Source of the DNA: Strigops habroptila
Taxonomy: Eukaryota > Chordata > Aves > Psittaciformes > Psittacidae
Assembly: GCF_004027225.2 (NCBI RefSeq)
Contig: NC_044282.2
Location: forward strand, 74,782,287 to 74,846,286
Direction of reading: 5' to 3'
DNA: 64,000 nucleotides
Shown: piece after piece, positions 38,301-53,300 of the stretch
Position numbering within the stretch: position 1 is the first letter of the stretch
Layout: the number at the start of each line of letters is the position of its first letter
Position numbers and translations under genes: made by a program
The notes under the pieces: generated by a model
The model's database searches: none
What the model was told of the DNA's origin: nothing
The model's input: only the letters and a program-made list of their open reading frames with translations

Positions 38301-41300
38301 TGGTTTTGAGCTCCAGAAATTTATCATATCACTTGCAGGCACTTTGGTTTGAAGTCCCTAAGATAACATGGTATCTTTGCAGGTATTAAATACATCACCT
38401 AAAGAAGCCCTTCAACTTATGATCCCAAACTACTCTGATAAGGGGAATTTTGGATATATCAGCTGAGATCTTGAATAAGAGACACCCAAAAATAACCCTC
38501 AACCATAGGTTACTTGTTTTCCTACGTACCCACATAATTCAAGTCAGCTTTGTAACATCTCTAATTGTTAGAATCATAGAATCCCAGACTGGGATTGGGT
38601 TGAAGGGACCTTAAAGCTCCTCCAGCTCCAACCCCCTGCCACGGGCAGGGACACCTTCCACTAGAGCAGGTTGCTCCAAGCCCCTGTGTCCAACCTGGCC
38701 TTGAACACTGACAGGGAAGCAAGTTGGTCTTTATACTTTCTATTAATATCATAAATAGCTTGATAGAAAAACAACTATTCCTGTGAGCTGCAAGCATGCC
38801 TATGGCAAAGCCCATTCCCGAGGTCCATAAACTGTCAGTAGCAATCTACTCTCTTAGTAGAAATAAACCACTTGACATCAAAGCTCCCAGCTATTTAGGG
38901 AAGCCATCAGAGCATGAACATGTACTTTAGTTCAATGTTTCTTTGTGTAAAACTGTCATTTTGAAAAAGGCTTTTAATATTTATTGAAATAAGAGCTGAT
39001 ACATGTTCTTGCTACTCAGTGGTTCCTGTGCTGTGCTACAGAGCTTTATTAAACCTGATTTTCTGAGTATTTATCTAAAAACATGTTTTCCTATTTGCCA
39101 CAGTGATAAATTGAATCAAGAAATAGAGATTTTCTTCCTAGGGAGAAAAAAAATCCTATAGAAATAAACCCAGACTGGAAATCCTCCACTATCACCTTCT
39201 CAAGACAACTATGGAACATGCTACTCAGAGTTACCATTTACAGAAAGTAAACCAGCAGATTTAATTTCTTTTTCTTTTATTATGAAGATAATGGGCTTGT
39301 TCTTTCCTCCTAAGCTTCCATTTGTTTTGGACATCTACCTACTCATTAGAATCTGCCCTTTAACTGTACTTTTTGTATTGAGAGCTTCAGACTTCAAAAA
39401 TGAGAAGAAAAGCAGAATTCTACTGAAGAGAGCATCTCATTCTTCTACTGAAGTCAACAGCAACACTTCTAATGAGGCCAGCGAGGAAGACCTGACCTCT
39501 GGTTTTATAACATTTAAACAAAGATCTACAACTACTTACAAGAAATAAACATCTAAAAAGCCCAAACAAAGGAAACCAGCTTTGGAAGATAACTGGGCCA
39601 TACTGTTGTCAAGTATTCCTCAATAGCTGCTGTTAATCACTATTAATGAGCACGAAGTGTCACACTTATGCTTCACACAAAGCTGCCAGAGCAGAAATGT
39701 GCATCAGGAGGAGATGTGGTTCTGGGTTAACACACTGACAGACCCAGGAAGCCTTCTCCAGCTCATTACATGTGCAGTGACCTGCCAATGTTCTCCACTG
39801 CAAAGAATTTCCATTTTAGAAAACATATTGATCCCTTCTTTAAGATAACTGCATATTCCTTTGACATGGGTCTCAACCTGCTGAATCTCAGCTTCTCTTT
39901 AGTATTCTGGATGGATGTTCTATCCCTGGCAGTGTTCAAGGCCAGGTTGGACAGAGTCTTGGGCAACATGGTCTAGTGTGAGGCATCCCTGCCCATGGCA
40001 GGGGGTTGGAACTGGATGATCTTAAGGTCCTTTCCAACCCAACCATTCTATGATTCTCCAATATAACTTGTTTGGCTTCCATGCAATTGTTCAAAAACAC
40101 ATTGTCAGGGGAACTATGGGCAGTGAGCTATGAACGTATGTTTTAATAGTGAAACACTAAGATTTAGGGGTTGTTTTAATAAGCATTAAGAGTTAGGTAA
40201 AATCGTGTGCATAATTAAACATCTCCACCATTAGATTTTCGACAGCATTGCTCAGGCAATGCCACCCAACTACTGTCTCACACAGGAAGCAACACCAGCA
40301 GAGCAATATGTTGTAATTTAATATACAACAGGTTTTGATTTTTTATGCTCTTCTTTCCAAGCATTGGATGAATGGCCAAGTATAAATATGTTCCTAAGCT
40401 CATAAATCTTCCCAGTTTTTCCATCTTTCCTCCAAGCTTCAGGGGCTGTCAGGAAGAATCAAGCATCTCATTTGGTTTCTGTAATTTATGCCATTTTCTT
40501 TCTTTCCCTTCCTCCCCTTTTTGACTTGTATCCTGCCTGGACAGTTAAAGCAGATCTGTTACTGATCACTCTCACACTGCAGACTACTGCAGGGGTTTGT
40601 AGTGTGAATAGAGAACTACAAAAAACCCTAGAAAACCAGTGATTTTACTGAAATTGTTATTTCAGATTTACTGAAATGTGTTATGTACAAATATTTCATT
40701 AATATTATGCTTGACAAAACTAGGTTTTGTAGCTGGTTGCCAGTGCTTCATTAAGGCACAAAAGCATGAGTATTGACTGCTACCAGGCTACTCATGGCTC
40801 ACCACTTCCACAGAATCAACCAGGTTGGAAAAGACCTTTAAGCTCATCCAGTCCAATCGTTCCCCAGCACTGCCAAGGCCACCACTAACCCATGGCACTG
40901 AGGCCTCGGCTACACGGGGTGTGAACACTTGCAGGGACGGTGACTCCAGCCCTGCCCTGGGCAGCCTGTTCCAATGCCTGAGCACCCTTTGGGGAAGGAA
41001 TTGTTCCTCAGCTCCATCTAAACCTCCCCTGGTGCAGCTTGAGGCTGTTTCCTCTTGTGCCATCCCTTGTTCCTTGGGAGCAGAGACCAGCCCCCTCCTG
41101 GCTCCATCCTCCTGTCAGGCAGTTGTAGAGAGAAACCAATTTTGTTTCCCATTACAAAGCTGTGTGCACCCCACAGAAAGGGCTCTCCAACAGGATTCGT
41201 AGCACTGGGATAATGCATTATTATACTCACAAACCCTGCATTATGTCTTTCCCGAGTGTTTCCTGTGATGGTCGTGGTGTGGTGATCACCTGTGTGCAGG

Positions 41301-44300
41301 TTTTGGCCTTTTTCCTTGTTAACCGCAACATTGCTGCCTCAACATACACATTAAGGGATCCAGAATACAGCCCAAAGTTACTACTTCATTAAAGTGAGAA
41401 AAAAAACTAAGTGTTTCAAATAGTTCATTTCAAAATGAACTCTGAGTTACTTGGTGCTCACAGTGACAAGGATTTCCAAAGGCAGAGAGCTGAAATGCTG
41501 GCACTGAGGACTGGCAGGTTTCCTAGAATAAAACCTCTCAGAAGATGCGCTCACGCTCTTTGAATTTGCTCACAAAGGTCTGTTTGGCCATTTATAAATG
41601 CATAGAGAATAAAAGATGTTTTCCTTGTTTGCCACACCAAGACATTAGGAGCAAAACAAGAGAACTACTAATTTAGGAGGAGGAGGAGTTATCCAAGCTT
41701 GCAAACATCAGCAGTGGGTGATTAGGGAGAGCTGCTCTGAAATTATCATTCTGCAAAATTAACATCAGAACAGTTCATGTCACCATATGGACACTGTACA
41801 AATGAGAGCATGCTCCAGCTTCCTTGTTGGCCAGAAATAGTCCAAGCACTACATAAATCACACCAGCTAAATGTGAACTTTGCATTACAACAGCTGCAAT
41901 GAGATTCAAGAGATAGATTCAAGAGACTATTTCAGATGAAAAGGGTGACTAGGCCACAGATTTGGCTCCAGATAAAGACACTAAAAGCCTTCAGGAATTC
42001 AAATGGCCATTTTGAGATAAGCAAGCCCTGATATTTAAGAGTATTTATGAGCATATGACAAATTTCACCAGCAAACAGATGTAACTGAGGTCAGGAAGGA
42101 GCTCAGTGCACATCACTCCTGCAAGTTGCATTCCACGGTCTCCAACTGGGTACCAGTAAAAGAAGAAAGACAGAGCTCATGTATGAGAAGCCTGAATTAC
42201 CTGACTGGCACCATGGTGGAAATCTATGGCAGTAGAGGAATCCCAACCATTCAGAGCAGCGTTTAATTGTTGATCAGCCTTTTCTTCCTGTCTTACGCAC
42301 TGGTAGGACTGGTAGAAGCAGAAGGCATGACCAGAAGCCACAAGTCTTTCTGCTACACAAAGCCAACTAGTTCCTCTGAACTGTACAGTGAAGTGGTTCA
42401 ACGCAAGACACAGAATGAGTTACAACTGACTAAGTCTTAGACAACCATGCAATTTCACCATTTCTCCTAACTCTATGGGTTGCTTCCCCACCACCAATAC
42501 TTCCCTTACTACATAACTTGGGAATAACTTCACTTCTGTAGAGCTACTACTCCAGCTATACTAGTAAAGATCACACACTCATACTTGTCTTCTTATTACT
42601 TGCTACTCCTCTGGGGAGCAATGCTGCTTCCAGGGAAAGGGGATGGCTGTGCCAGAGCACTCCCTGTAGAAAAAGAGCCCAACTGTGTGGAATTCTCACC
42701 CTGCAGAAATCAGTGGCAGCCTTTCCAATGGCACAGAACCAGAATTTCACCCTTTATACCCCCAACAAGCACATGATTGCCATCTCATGCAACACATTAC
42801 AGAAACACAAGAAGTGCAAAGTGATAGTTTTGTTTCTGACATACTGAATTGTCTTCCTGTATTTGGAGAAATTAGTACCTTAGGATTCTATCACAATTGT
42901 CATTAGAACATACACATGCAAAGATGTCTGAAGTAACACAACTGCTAGCGCTGTGTAAAGACGGGTAGATACATCCTCTGTAGGGCCAAACCTGCATTAT
43001 ACATAGTGTAGAAAAGAACATACATAGAGCTAGATCTTTACTGTGACACTTCTAGAATGTAATCTCAAACATATGTAAGTTTCCAATTCAAAAGACCTGC
43101 ATTTTTAAAGATAAGGATCAGACAAGCCAGACCTCAAACTCTAGAACACCAACACTATCTTAATCACCAGAGCACACTGAGCACATTTCCTCTTGGACAC
43201 ACACACCAAACCACATGCTCAATTATTTAGGAACACCAAGCAACTCCAGGAGACTGGAAACGCTGGTACTCAGAGTCAACGGATGTCAAAATCCAGCCAC
43301 CAAGGACTTGTGCTGCAATTCATTAGACAGTGAATACTTGGTAATGCTGATTCCTAGAATTCAACATATCTAATGCCATAAACAATGCAGCACACAGTTG
43401 TTGACTCAGTTCTCATTGCAATCCAGGGAATTTAGCCATGGAACTTTCATTAGAAGTATGAAAAGTGCATGCCTAACCCCCCTGCACCTCTGTGCAATGC
43501 TCAGTGTGTACTGCATAGCATCAATACAGCAACAACTGTATTGCAAGTCGAGGTCCCATGTTTAACTTCCCTCCTGTTCCTTCATTACTTGAAGGATACA
43601 GCTTTTCACATAAAAGAGCTGTAGGAGTTATTTTTTTACTTGCAGGCAGTATCTATTCCTAGAGAACAACTTTTTCTCTTATATGCAGCAGAAAGGATTG
43701 TTATTTAATTAAAACAGTCCATCCCTTTTGGCTTTCAACTTAACACAGGATGTTACAGCCTTGCCTACATGGGTTTTGGTTTACTTAAACAATGGAAACA
43801 AGAGTTTGTCATTCAAGTATTGACAGGTTTTTTGCTAATGTAGTACAAATTGTGTTCTCCCACTGTCCTTAATAGAAACAACCTTTACTCCTTTATGCAA
43901 TTTTACTTATTTGCCTTTATAACCTGATACAATATGCATAATACTACCATGTTTTTTAAATATGTTATCCCCCAAAATAGCTAAAACTCTGCATTTCAGC
44001 TTTAAAAATATTATTTCCACCTCAGTTTTGGCTTAATTGTTGGACTAAGTCATTTTTCATGACTTAGCTTTCCAAAGCTGGAAGAAAAAGCCCCAAAGTT
44101 CATAAATACCGATAGGTCCATCTCTTACTTCAGCTGTTAACAGTGCTTCATCTTCAAGCTATGTCAAGAATCAGTTCAGTGAAGGTCTGTGAGAGCTCAC
44201 CACCCACTGAAGTAATTTCCCACTCTAGATATTCACTCATAACAAATCTCAGCCCAAGAGCCTGACCCATTACAAATATATCCAACCAACTGGTAAGCAT

Positions 44301-47300
44301 ATCTCAATACAACTCACCCAAGGATTAAGTATATTAGTTCATGAAATCTGGATTTAGCCTCTTAAGACAACACAATCCAGTATGAACTTGAAGAGGCAAC
44401 ACCCTTTTTAATCCAGACAAAGAGCAATGTGATTACAGCTGAGGTTCACAATATTCTATTAAACATTAATATCTACTGCTTTGCCTTGCTCTTAGAGAAG
44501 CAGTAAAATGACAGAAACAAAGCCAAAATCCCTGCCCAAGTAATCAAGTTGTAACTGATGGTCCAGAAAACCCCTTAGACTCCATCCACTCAACCTGAGT
44601 TACAGTGCTGGGCACATCTTCTGCTCCTTCTGTGTCTGGAGACAGAGAACACTCCAAATTGCTCAAGTGGATTCTCTCCAAAACCCACAGCACTGATGGA
44701 TCCAAAAGGCTGGATGGCATCCAAGAACTGGATAAAGGGATGATAGTTTCTAATCTTTCACAAATGCAAACCAGTGATTTTATTAGGGAAAAAGTCCTGC
44801 CTTTTTCCCAGATCTACACTTTATACACTGCTGGTGTGACCAGCAACTACCAAGTAGGAAACAAGCAAAACCCTGAAGCAAAAGGGCACTTGGGAGATAA
44901 TAAAATCATCTTCTCTTACCTAAAAACGTACACAAGCCTTACGAGATGGAAAAACATACAGTGGAAAAAAGAAATAACAGGGAGAACCTCAATGAGAACA
45001 AATTACCATAGAGAAAACTATGCATAAACAATTCAGGCCTTGATCTGAATGCACAGTTTTAATCCAATTACACTTACTATGAGCACATGGGACAAAACTG
45101 GTTCCATGGCTATAGTTTTAACAGGAACCAGAAGCAGGTCAAAGTTGCTACGTTTAAATAGAAGAGCTACACAATTGTGATAGAAACCTGGCTGGACACC
45201 AGATCCCAGCACAGACATAGATGCTAAGGGGGATGCAAAGAGCACTTAATGCAGAGTAATGGGAGCTTTCCAATCCATTTACATGTGGAAAAATCTTTGT
45301 CACCACTTTTTCTCTCCTTATTACTGTTACTCTTACAAACTAAGGCTACCTTGCGGCATATACACTCCATTGCTCAACTTGAGTGCTGTGAACACAACTT
45401 GAACTTGCCATTAGCTCCACGGGCAAGTTCTGACAGTCAAAAACCACAGGTGCTTGCTAGTGCATCAAAGATGCAGCTGGCACACTGCTTCCTTATGAAC
45501 TATTGGTACTTAAGACTGAAGAGAGATCTACTCATCAGCAAAAAGGACAGAGGGAAAACAAGGAGAGGTGATTGGCAAAGCTAGAGCAAGAAGCAAGTAA
45601 GAGCAGTAATTGTGCTTAAATCTGCACAGTTGAATACAAAAGAACATATCACAGCAACACATCAGCATTCCCATCCTCTGGGTTTCACCATTCTGTTTGA
45701 AACCACCACAGTTGGCATGAACACTGGCTGAAAAGTCTATGGAGAAGGAGGACACCACCTTAAACCTCCTGGTGAGGTTACCTGGTTGCTGGTTGATTTG
45801 TAGATGGCAGGAATAAAGAATGCACAGTAAAGCCTGGGACAGAACATCTCCAGTGTGCAGTGGAAGAACAAGTGACAGGAGATGATGATGAATGAACATT
45901 CCCTTTGCTTTATAGGTTCAAACATGGAAGCAAGAGAAAAAAAGAACTATGTACATTTGCAAATAAGGACATCTATAAAGAGAATCACTTATGTGCCTCT
46001 ACAGAAATCATTTTGAAGGCTGCTGCAAAGCAATTTGCTCCTAGAACTGGGGATTTTTGTGTAAAATGTGATAAAGAACACCTAAATGCCTGTTCTATGA
46101 TGTTAACATCCAAATTGCATCCTCTTTCCTGATATACTTTCAAAGTAAATTCAATTTTAAAGAGAAGTCCAAGTCCCGAGCTATTACTTCTTATTTACTG
46201 TTCTTCAGGACACCTCAGTGAATGCTGGAAGAGACTGTGTTTGCTAAGGAATGCAAAACACTTCCCTTATGGCAAAATTCTTTCAAATAATGAAACTGTT
46301 GCATGATAGATGCCAGCTAGAGGATACAAATCATTCCAGCTCATCAAAACAGGGCTTTTGGAAGCAAATTATTTTTCATTAATTATTACTTTATGTACAT
46401 TCGACACTTTTAACAGGTATTTGAGACTTTTATGTTACAATGATATACATTCAATAGCTATTTTAGCAGCAGTATCCAGGAAATACGGCCCAGTGACTCT
46501 ACACATACCCATACGTTAGGAAGAGCTCTTGGCACAGAGCTAGAGATAATAGTGATGGTCCTGTTCAGGTCATTCCCCAAGCACAGTGACTCCATATGTA
46601 AAGTCGTCCCTTCGACTGCTCGTAAGCCCTATGAAATAACACAGAATAACTCTGCAGACCACATTCTACCCATACACTTTCCAAGAACCTCTACTCAGAA
46701 AAATAGAACTTAAATAAACCACTTAAAAATCCCAAACCAAACAAATTCTATTTTTAAGGAAGCTCACAAGTATTTTGAGCTACCACATTGAATTAGGCAC
46801 TAAAAAAGCTTTTTAATGTTTAGAACTGAATTCTTAGAATACTTCCTTTCAAAGACAGTATTTCACCCCACCAAGAAACTACACAGAGATTCAAGGATGC
46901 AGCCAGAGCTCGGTGTTACCTGTGGCTATACAAATGCTTCTGCCTTTCCCCATCCTCTCACTTAATCTGTTCTACTCATGTCATACACTGCAGTTTGTTC
47001 TTTGCAAAATATAATCACAGAATCAACCAGGTTGGAAAAGCACTTTCAGCTCATCCAGTCCAACCATTCCCAGCACTGCCAAGGCCACCACTAACCCATG
47101 GCACTGAGGCCTCGGCTACACAGGGTGTGAACACTTGCAGGGACGGTGACTCCAGCCCTGCCCTGGGCAGCCTGTTCCAATGCCTGAGCACCCTCTGGGG
47201 AAGGAATTGTTCCTCATCTCCATCTAAACCTGCCCTGGTGCAGCTTGAGGCCGTTTCCTCTTGTCCCATCCCTTGTTCCTTGGGAGCAGAGACCAGCCCC

Positions 47301-50300
47301 CTCCTGGCTCCATCCTCCTGTCAGGCAGTTGTATATCTATTTAGTGAAATTCTGATTGTTCTTCATTATGAAAGACTTACGAAGATAATGAAAGATGCTG
47401 CCACTCCATTGAGACTACATTCCACTCTGAACTTCAAATTCAATGAATCTTTTCACTCCCAAAGTCATATGTCCTCCCCAACCTTAGAGCACTTCCACTG
47501 TGAGCTAAAAGGATTTTCTGACCTTTTAAGGAGAAACATTAATTAACAAGTTGGAGTTAATTGAGTTCTTTAAGAAATTGGGGTCCATCTCATTCTCCAT
47601 CTGCAATTAACTTCATAATGAAGTACAAATTCTTCAAGCCTCTGCATATTTAAAAATCTTCACTAATTTTCAAATAGGCAACATGAAGAAATGACATTAT
47701 AAATGGCTCTGGAGGTTTATTACAGATGTGGAGCAGTTCAGCCTGTCTCTTGGCACCAAGCCCTCTCTTGCCTTCGCACTCATTCTATCGAATGCTGCTT
47801 CTAAGTCTTCTTGGTGTCAGCATATGGACACATCAATCACCTGGACATGACTCACCACAGAGATAAACCCAGTGCAAACACAAAGCCAGGCACAACCGCA
47901 CCTTAAGATTGCTCACACCAGAGGTCCAAACTAAATGAAAATCCAGTTTAACTGGCCATGATGCTCTGCCCGGCTCTTCTGGGTTACTCTCATGTTGAAT
48001 GGATTGTTTCACTTTTTAAACTGATGTCTAAATATGTATTAGATCATAGAATCCCAGACTGGTTTGGGTTTGGAAGGGACCTTAAAGTTCATCCAGTCCC
48101 AACCCCCTGCCACGGGCAGGGACACCTTCCACTAGAGCAGGTTGCTCCAAGCCCCTGTGTCCAACCTGGCCTTGAACACTGCCAGGGATGGGGCAGCCAC
48201 AGCTTCTCTGGGAAAAGTCTGTGCCAGCGCCTCAGCACCCTCACAGGGAAGAGCTTCTGCCTAATATCTCATCCAAATAAACAGGTCTCCAAATCACTAA
48301 AACCACTGCCCAGCTTGGTTCTTCAATGATGTGTGGAATTTTTAATCTCTTGATTTTTATTCAATTTTTTTGTTTGTTTGTTTAAGAAATAGGAAAACCT
48401 TGAAAAATTATTATATTAATAAGGTGCTGATAAGTACACCAAAAATTGAGAAATATTCCAAGGTATTTTATTTTGCCCTGAGGAAAAGCACTGAAAGGTT
48501 TCAAGGATTCAGTAGTTAACGCAATTAGATTGGATGCAATTATAAATCATATTAAAGTTCAAAGTATGTGAACTTTCCTTCATTTATTTAGACATACAAA
48601 AATATTAACCCTGAGCCAAACAGGTAGGGACCTGCAAAAACCGGGATCACGTTTCTTCAGGAAGAAGTTTGCCTGCATTGGTATACCACTGCTAATACAC
48701 CCAAATTATAACAAGACTCCTGCATGCTGTTAAGGGCAGAATTACTGCAGTTTGGAAGCTTTAATCTGACAGAATTAGAGTATAACACAAGATGTCTTGT
48801 TTGGATATTTCCAACCAGGGTCAAGCTCATCTCAGACACTAGTTAAAACATGTTTAAAACACTGCTTGGCTAGAAAAAAGCTTTTCGGCTCTGGGGTTTG
48901 AGATGAACACATGCTGCGGTTCAGGTGGAGTGCAACAGGATGCAACACCTTTGAGATGCCAGACAGTGCTCCAGCCCCACAGACAGGCCCTCGTGCCCAA
49001 GGAAGACCTCCACAGCCATCTACAAGAGGTGTCTCTAGTTCTGGAAGCCAGCCATGAACAGGAGGGCAGAGGTGGCAAAGCAAAAGGCAAGAGTTTCATA
49101 TCAAATCACACTTACCTTTGTCAAGAAAGTTACTCAAGCTCTTGGCCCAATTACCTCCTTCAGTGGCATCTAAGATCATACCAGGCTTTTTTAAGAGGAG
49201 ACAGAGAAGTAATGCTGCAAAACCACAGCTATAACACCACAGGAGAGGTTAACACAATGAGGGAGTTCTATTGTTGCAACCACTATTACTTGCTCCCTGA
49301 CTAGATACTTCAATGTAGCTCACTGAATACTGCCAGTAGCATTCATAGCAATTATCAGTTCCATTTATTTCTAAATAGTTGGAGTAAGATACTAACAGAA
49401 TGTAGAAAAACTAGGAGGTGGCAGAGATTTCTACCTGTACTGTGCCAGCCTCAAAGGTTTTCCAATCCTCCCAATGACTCTGCAATGTCAAGGTGGGAAA
49501 TGAAGATGCAGCAAGGGCTGGAGCAGCTCTGCTCTGGAGCCAGGCTGAGAGAGCTGGGCTGGGGCAGCCTGGAGAAGAGAAGGCTCCTGAAGGGGAGACC
49601 TTAGAGCAGCTCCAGTGCCTAAAGGGGCTCCAGGAAACCTGGAGAGGGGCTTTGGACAAGGGCCTGTAGGGACAGGCCAAGGGGAATGGCTTTAACCTGC
49701 CAGAGGGGAGATTGAGATGAGCTCTGAGGCAGAAGCTCTTCCCTGTGAGGGTGCTGAGGCGCTGGCACAGACTTTTCCCAGAGAAGCTGTGGCTGCCCCA
49801 TCCCTGGCAGTGTTCAAGGCCAGGTTGGACACAGGGGCTTGGAGCAACCTGCTCTAGTGGAAGGTGTCCCTGCCCGTGGCAGGGGTTGGAGCTGGATGAG
49901 CTTTAAGGTCTCTTCCAACCCAAACCAGGCTGGGGTTCTATGGTTCTATGAAATGCTTTTGTAAATGGCACATCAGTGTTCAAAACAGACAGGGTAGGTA
50001 CAGACTGTGAGTACACCAACATTAGCCAGGAGCACAGACCAGAGCAGGCTTGTGGAGTACAGTGGTTGGTGCTGAGGAGCTGACTTCCACACAGCATTAT
50101 ACACTTCAGACTGCTGCTCTTCCCCCTGATTTCTTAAATTAAAACAGTGGGGGGAAGAGATACAGCAGAGGCAGGATATATCAGAAAAATTAACATTGAT
50201 TTTTTGAAGTGTTTCTGTTCTTCCTAATAGTCCTCCCTCTTCAGTAGTTCTACACAATCACTGAAAAATATCAGGATTCCTCTGGAATTAATATCTCAGT

Positions 50301-53300
50301 CAGCTGCAGACACCTCCATCCAGAACATTAATCCTTACATGAGTACAGATGTGAGCTGACGTGCATCTCCTGGCTTGTAGAGCAAGACCATGTTAAATGG
50401 ACTTCAAATGCCTCTTGTCATGTCTGCTACTGAAGCCTGAAGTTGTATGTGTTTTGTAAGCACATCACAGCACATCACACTGTGCCTCCTTTAATTCAAA
50501 GATCTCATTTCAATAAGACCTGGCAAGACTGGTATTTGAAAAGAGGGAAAGAGATTAAGAAATAAGCCCTGAAACAAGTTCCTCTGCATTTTTATGAATT
50601 ATACATGTTTCTGTACAAGACAGTGGACAAGATTAATTGTGTGTATGTTTATAATCCATGTTTTCAGACTTCCAAATGGTTCAAGTTTCCCCTCTCATAC
50701 TCACTGTTACACTGGCGGTGTTCCTACTAAGTTTAATTTGGCTCATCTCCTATCCCTCATTACACTGCCTGCTACAGGAATAGAACACAGAGCAGAGGTG
50801 GGGTGACATGAGCACACATCCATCCATGATTGCCTCCAGCTCAGCACTCACAGTTCTGCAGCCTCTGCCTTCTGGGAACTTCATTTCTTCTCACAAACAG
50901 AAGGTTTATGCAGCCAATAAGAAACTAATCACACAAATATTCAACCTTTTGGCTAAACTCAGTAACTACAATGTCCAAACAGCAAGAAACAGCTATCAAT
51001 AACTAATATTAATAGGCATACTAAGTCGCTGGTCAGCAATTAGACAGGATATTTCTACCCAAGTCTTCCCAATATCGGCTTCCATGCTGTTGAAATTCCA
51101 TTTTCCATTAAAGCCATCAATCAGCTCTACTGAAATCAAGGATTTTAGCTACCCTTGGCAATCCCCAAACTGCTGCTGTCTTTGGAAAGAGTGCTCTTCA
51201 ATATTAGCCATCAAAATAAACTTAAATATCAAGTTTATCCCTTCTCTTATATAGCATTGACCACCCTGTAAAGTAGATGGAAAACAGGATTCTAGTAGCG
51301 TAGTTGGTGAAAGAAATATCTAGAAGGCAAAAAATAGGTAGCAACTTCTACATATGCAAGTAGATTGACATCTAGTGTGAAAACACTGAACTACAAAGCT
51401 TATACTGCATATCAACAAGGATGAATTTAAACCTAGTATCAACATCAGTATCCTACAATTTAGCTTATCCAATATCTTTAGTCCAAAGTGCTTTCATTCC
51501 TGCAATGGAATCTCAAAGCCTGTCACCTTTTTATTCTTACCAGTATCATGTCTAAGTTCATGGTAGCATTGGCAGAGATTTTGGACCTAGACACATTTTC
51601 CTGGCAGTTTCAGTCATTTCAGGCCTATTTGCACCTTCTTGTCTGTAGTAATTTTGGAAAGGCAGTAGATCAAAACCTAGTACCCTAAAAAGCTGACACA
51701 AGTACATTTGCATTACTACTCCCAACTCATTTATGATTCATTTACTGTAACGATATTAAGATTTCTCTTCTGGCCCTTGCCAAAACCTCCTCAAGCCTAT
51801 TAGTTTCTCACCCATATGTTTAGATATTAGATGCTTTCCAGAAACTAATAGTGTCAGAGCCTATTGCTAATATTTGTGTGATGGCCGTTGTCTGTGCAGC
51901 CCCCTTTCAGTGTCATTGTTGAGAACAGCTTAACAAACACACGGTCAGCCAAAACCATTTTACAAGTCTCCTACTAAATAGGAGTGGAATTACAGCGCAG
52001 CAGCTGGAGCTGTTGGAGATGTCATTCCCATCTATGTTCTCACTCCAGGTATTTAGAGGCAACGCTCACAGCCTGTCCACCCCCATCCTTATGCTCGGTG
52101 TATGAATACACGAGATGGAGCACAAACATTGGTACTTCATTTCCCTCTCAACCACTGAGTTCAGGAATTAAAAAGCCTTTGAAAAGGCTTTGAGGAGAGG
52201 GGCAGGAGCATGGAAATAAGTATGATGGTGCAGCCTGAAGGTACCGATAAGAAATTGGTTTACATGTTACAGTAACTGTCCCCATTCACGTAAGGAAGCC
52301 TTCAGGCCACACACACAGTACTTTATTATTTTGCATTTAGTATGTTACCTCTATGTCTGTTTATTTGGATGAGCTCTGAGGCAGAAGCTCTTCCCTGTGA
52401 GGGTGCTGAGGCGCTGGCACAGGGTGCCCAGAGAAGCTGTGGCTGCCCCATCCCTGGCAGTGTTCAAGGCCAGGTTGGACACAGGGGCTTGGAGCAACCT
52501 GCTCTAGTGGAAGGTGTCCCTGCCCGTGGCAGGGGATTGGAACTGGGTGAGCTTTAAGCTCCCTTCAACCCAAACCAGGCTGGGATGCTATGAATATTAC
52601 CAAACTGACATGAAGGAGCAACCAACAACAGAGATTTGCTACATACAGGCATCTAAAAAATAAAAGTTATCTCCCATTGGTTTTTATATTTCTCACCATT
52701 ATCCCTCAACTCTTCAACTTTTTCTTCCTGTTGATTGTCACAAATCCTAACCACTGATGGTCACGTTGTGCTCTGATAACCTATTGCCCTGAGCAATGGT
52801 TAACTGCCAAAATTAATACTTTTTTTATGAATAAATATGATTCTTCAGCTTGACATTGACTCAATACTTTAAATCGTTAAACAACTGACAGCTTCTAATG
52901 TTGGAGCTATGACCAAAGGCTTGTTTTTACTCAGGAAAACTTGGGACTCAAGAGAACCTCTGCACAATGAGTCAGAGGGAGGGACGACTTCAGGATAAGC
53001 TCTGGAAATGGTAAATACATCTGGAAACCTGAAACAAATGGCTCTCACTGTGCCATTGCTGCAAGGGCACAGGACGCAAAACTCAGCCTACGCAGTGAAG
53101 TGAAACTTTCCTGACAGTAACTACACTGTACACGTCAAGTCAACCAGAAAATAGGTTCTTGGCACCATTTAAACCCTACAGAGTTCTAAAGGGAAAGCTA
53201 AGAAGAATTTGCTCAATACCAAAGATCTTGCCAAGCTCAAAATCACGCAGTTTGTTCCTCGAGCTGAGGATTTTCAGACACTGCAAACAAGCAGACCCTG

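Larger units (their letters stand above)
37146..42200 (-). other. Intron of main gene (5.1 kb)
   Basis: Contains three CR1 copies. A plus-strand open frame at 39282-39548 (88 codons) follows a pyrimidine-rich tract but has no partner exon. No other feature is supported. Confidence 0.5.
45224..49115 (-). other. Intron of main gene (3.9 kb)
   Basis: Holds two CR1 copies (47013-47333 and 48043-48273) and a short TTTG run near 48370. A 123-codon minus frame spans 45528-45899 without splice support. Confidence 0.5.
49170..53219 (-). other. Intron of main gene (4.0 kb)
   Basis: Contains two group A CR1 copies. At 50000-50140 a minus-strand open region follows a pyrimidine tract, but it starts in phase 2 and does not fit between the flanking exons. 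Confidence 0.5.

Noticed and set aside
44605-45027. 140-codon plus-strand open frame
   Set aside because: Low-complexity Lys/Ser/Thr/Asn-rich reading with no splice sites, lying in an intron of the minus-strand gene. Likely chance.
46995-47546. 183-codon plus-strand open frame
   Set aside because: Most of it is the reverse strand of a CR1 element (47013-47333); the same reading recurs in the 40809-41130 copy.
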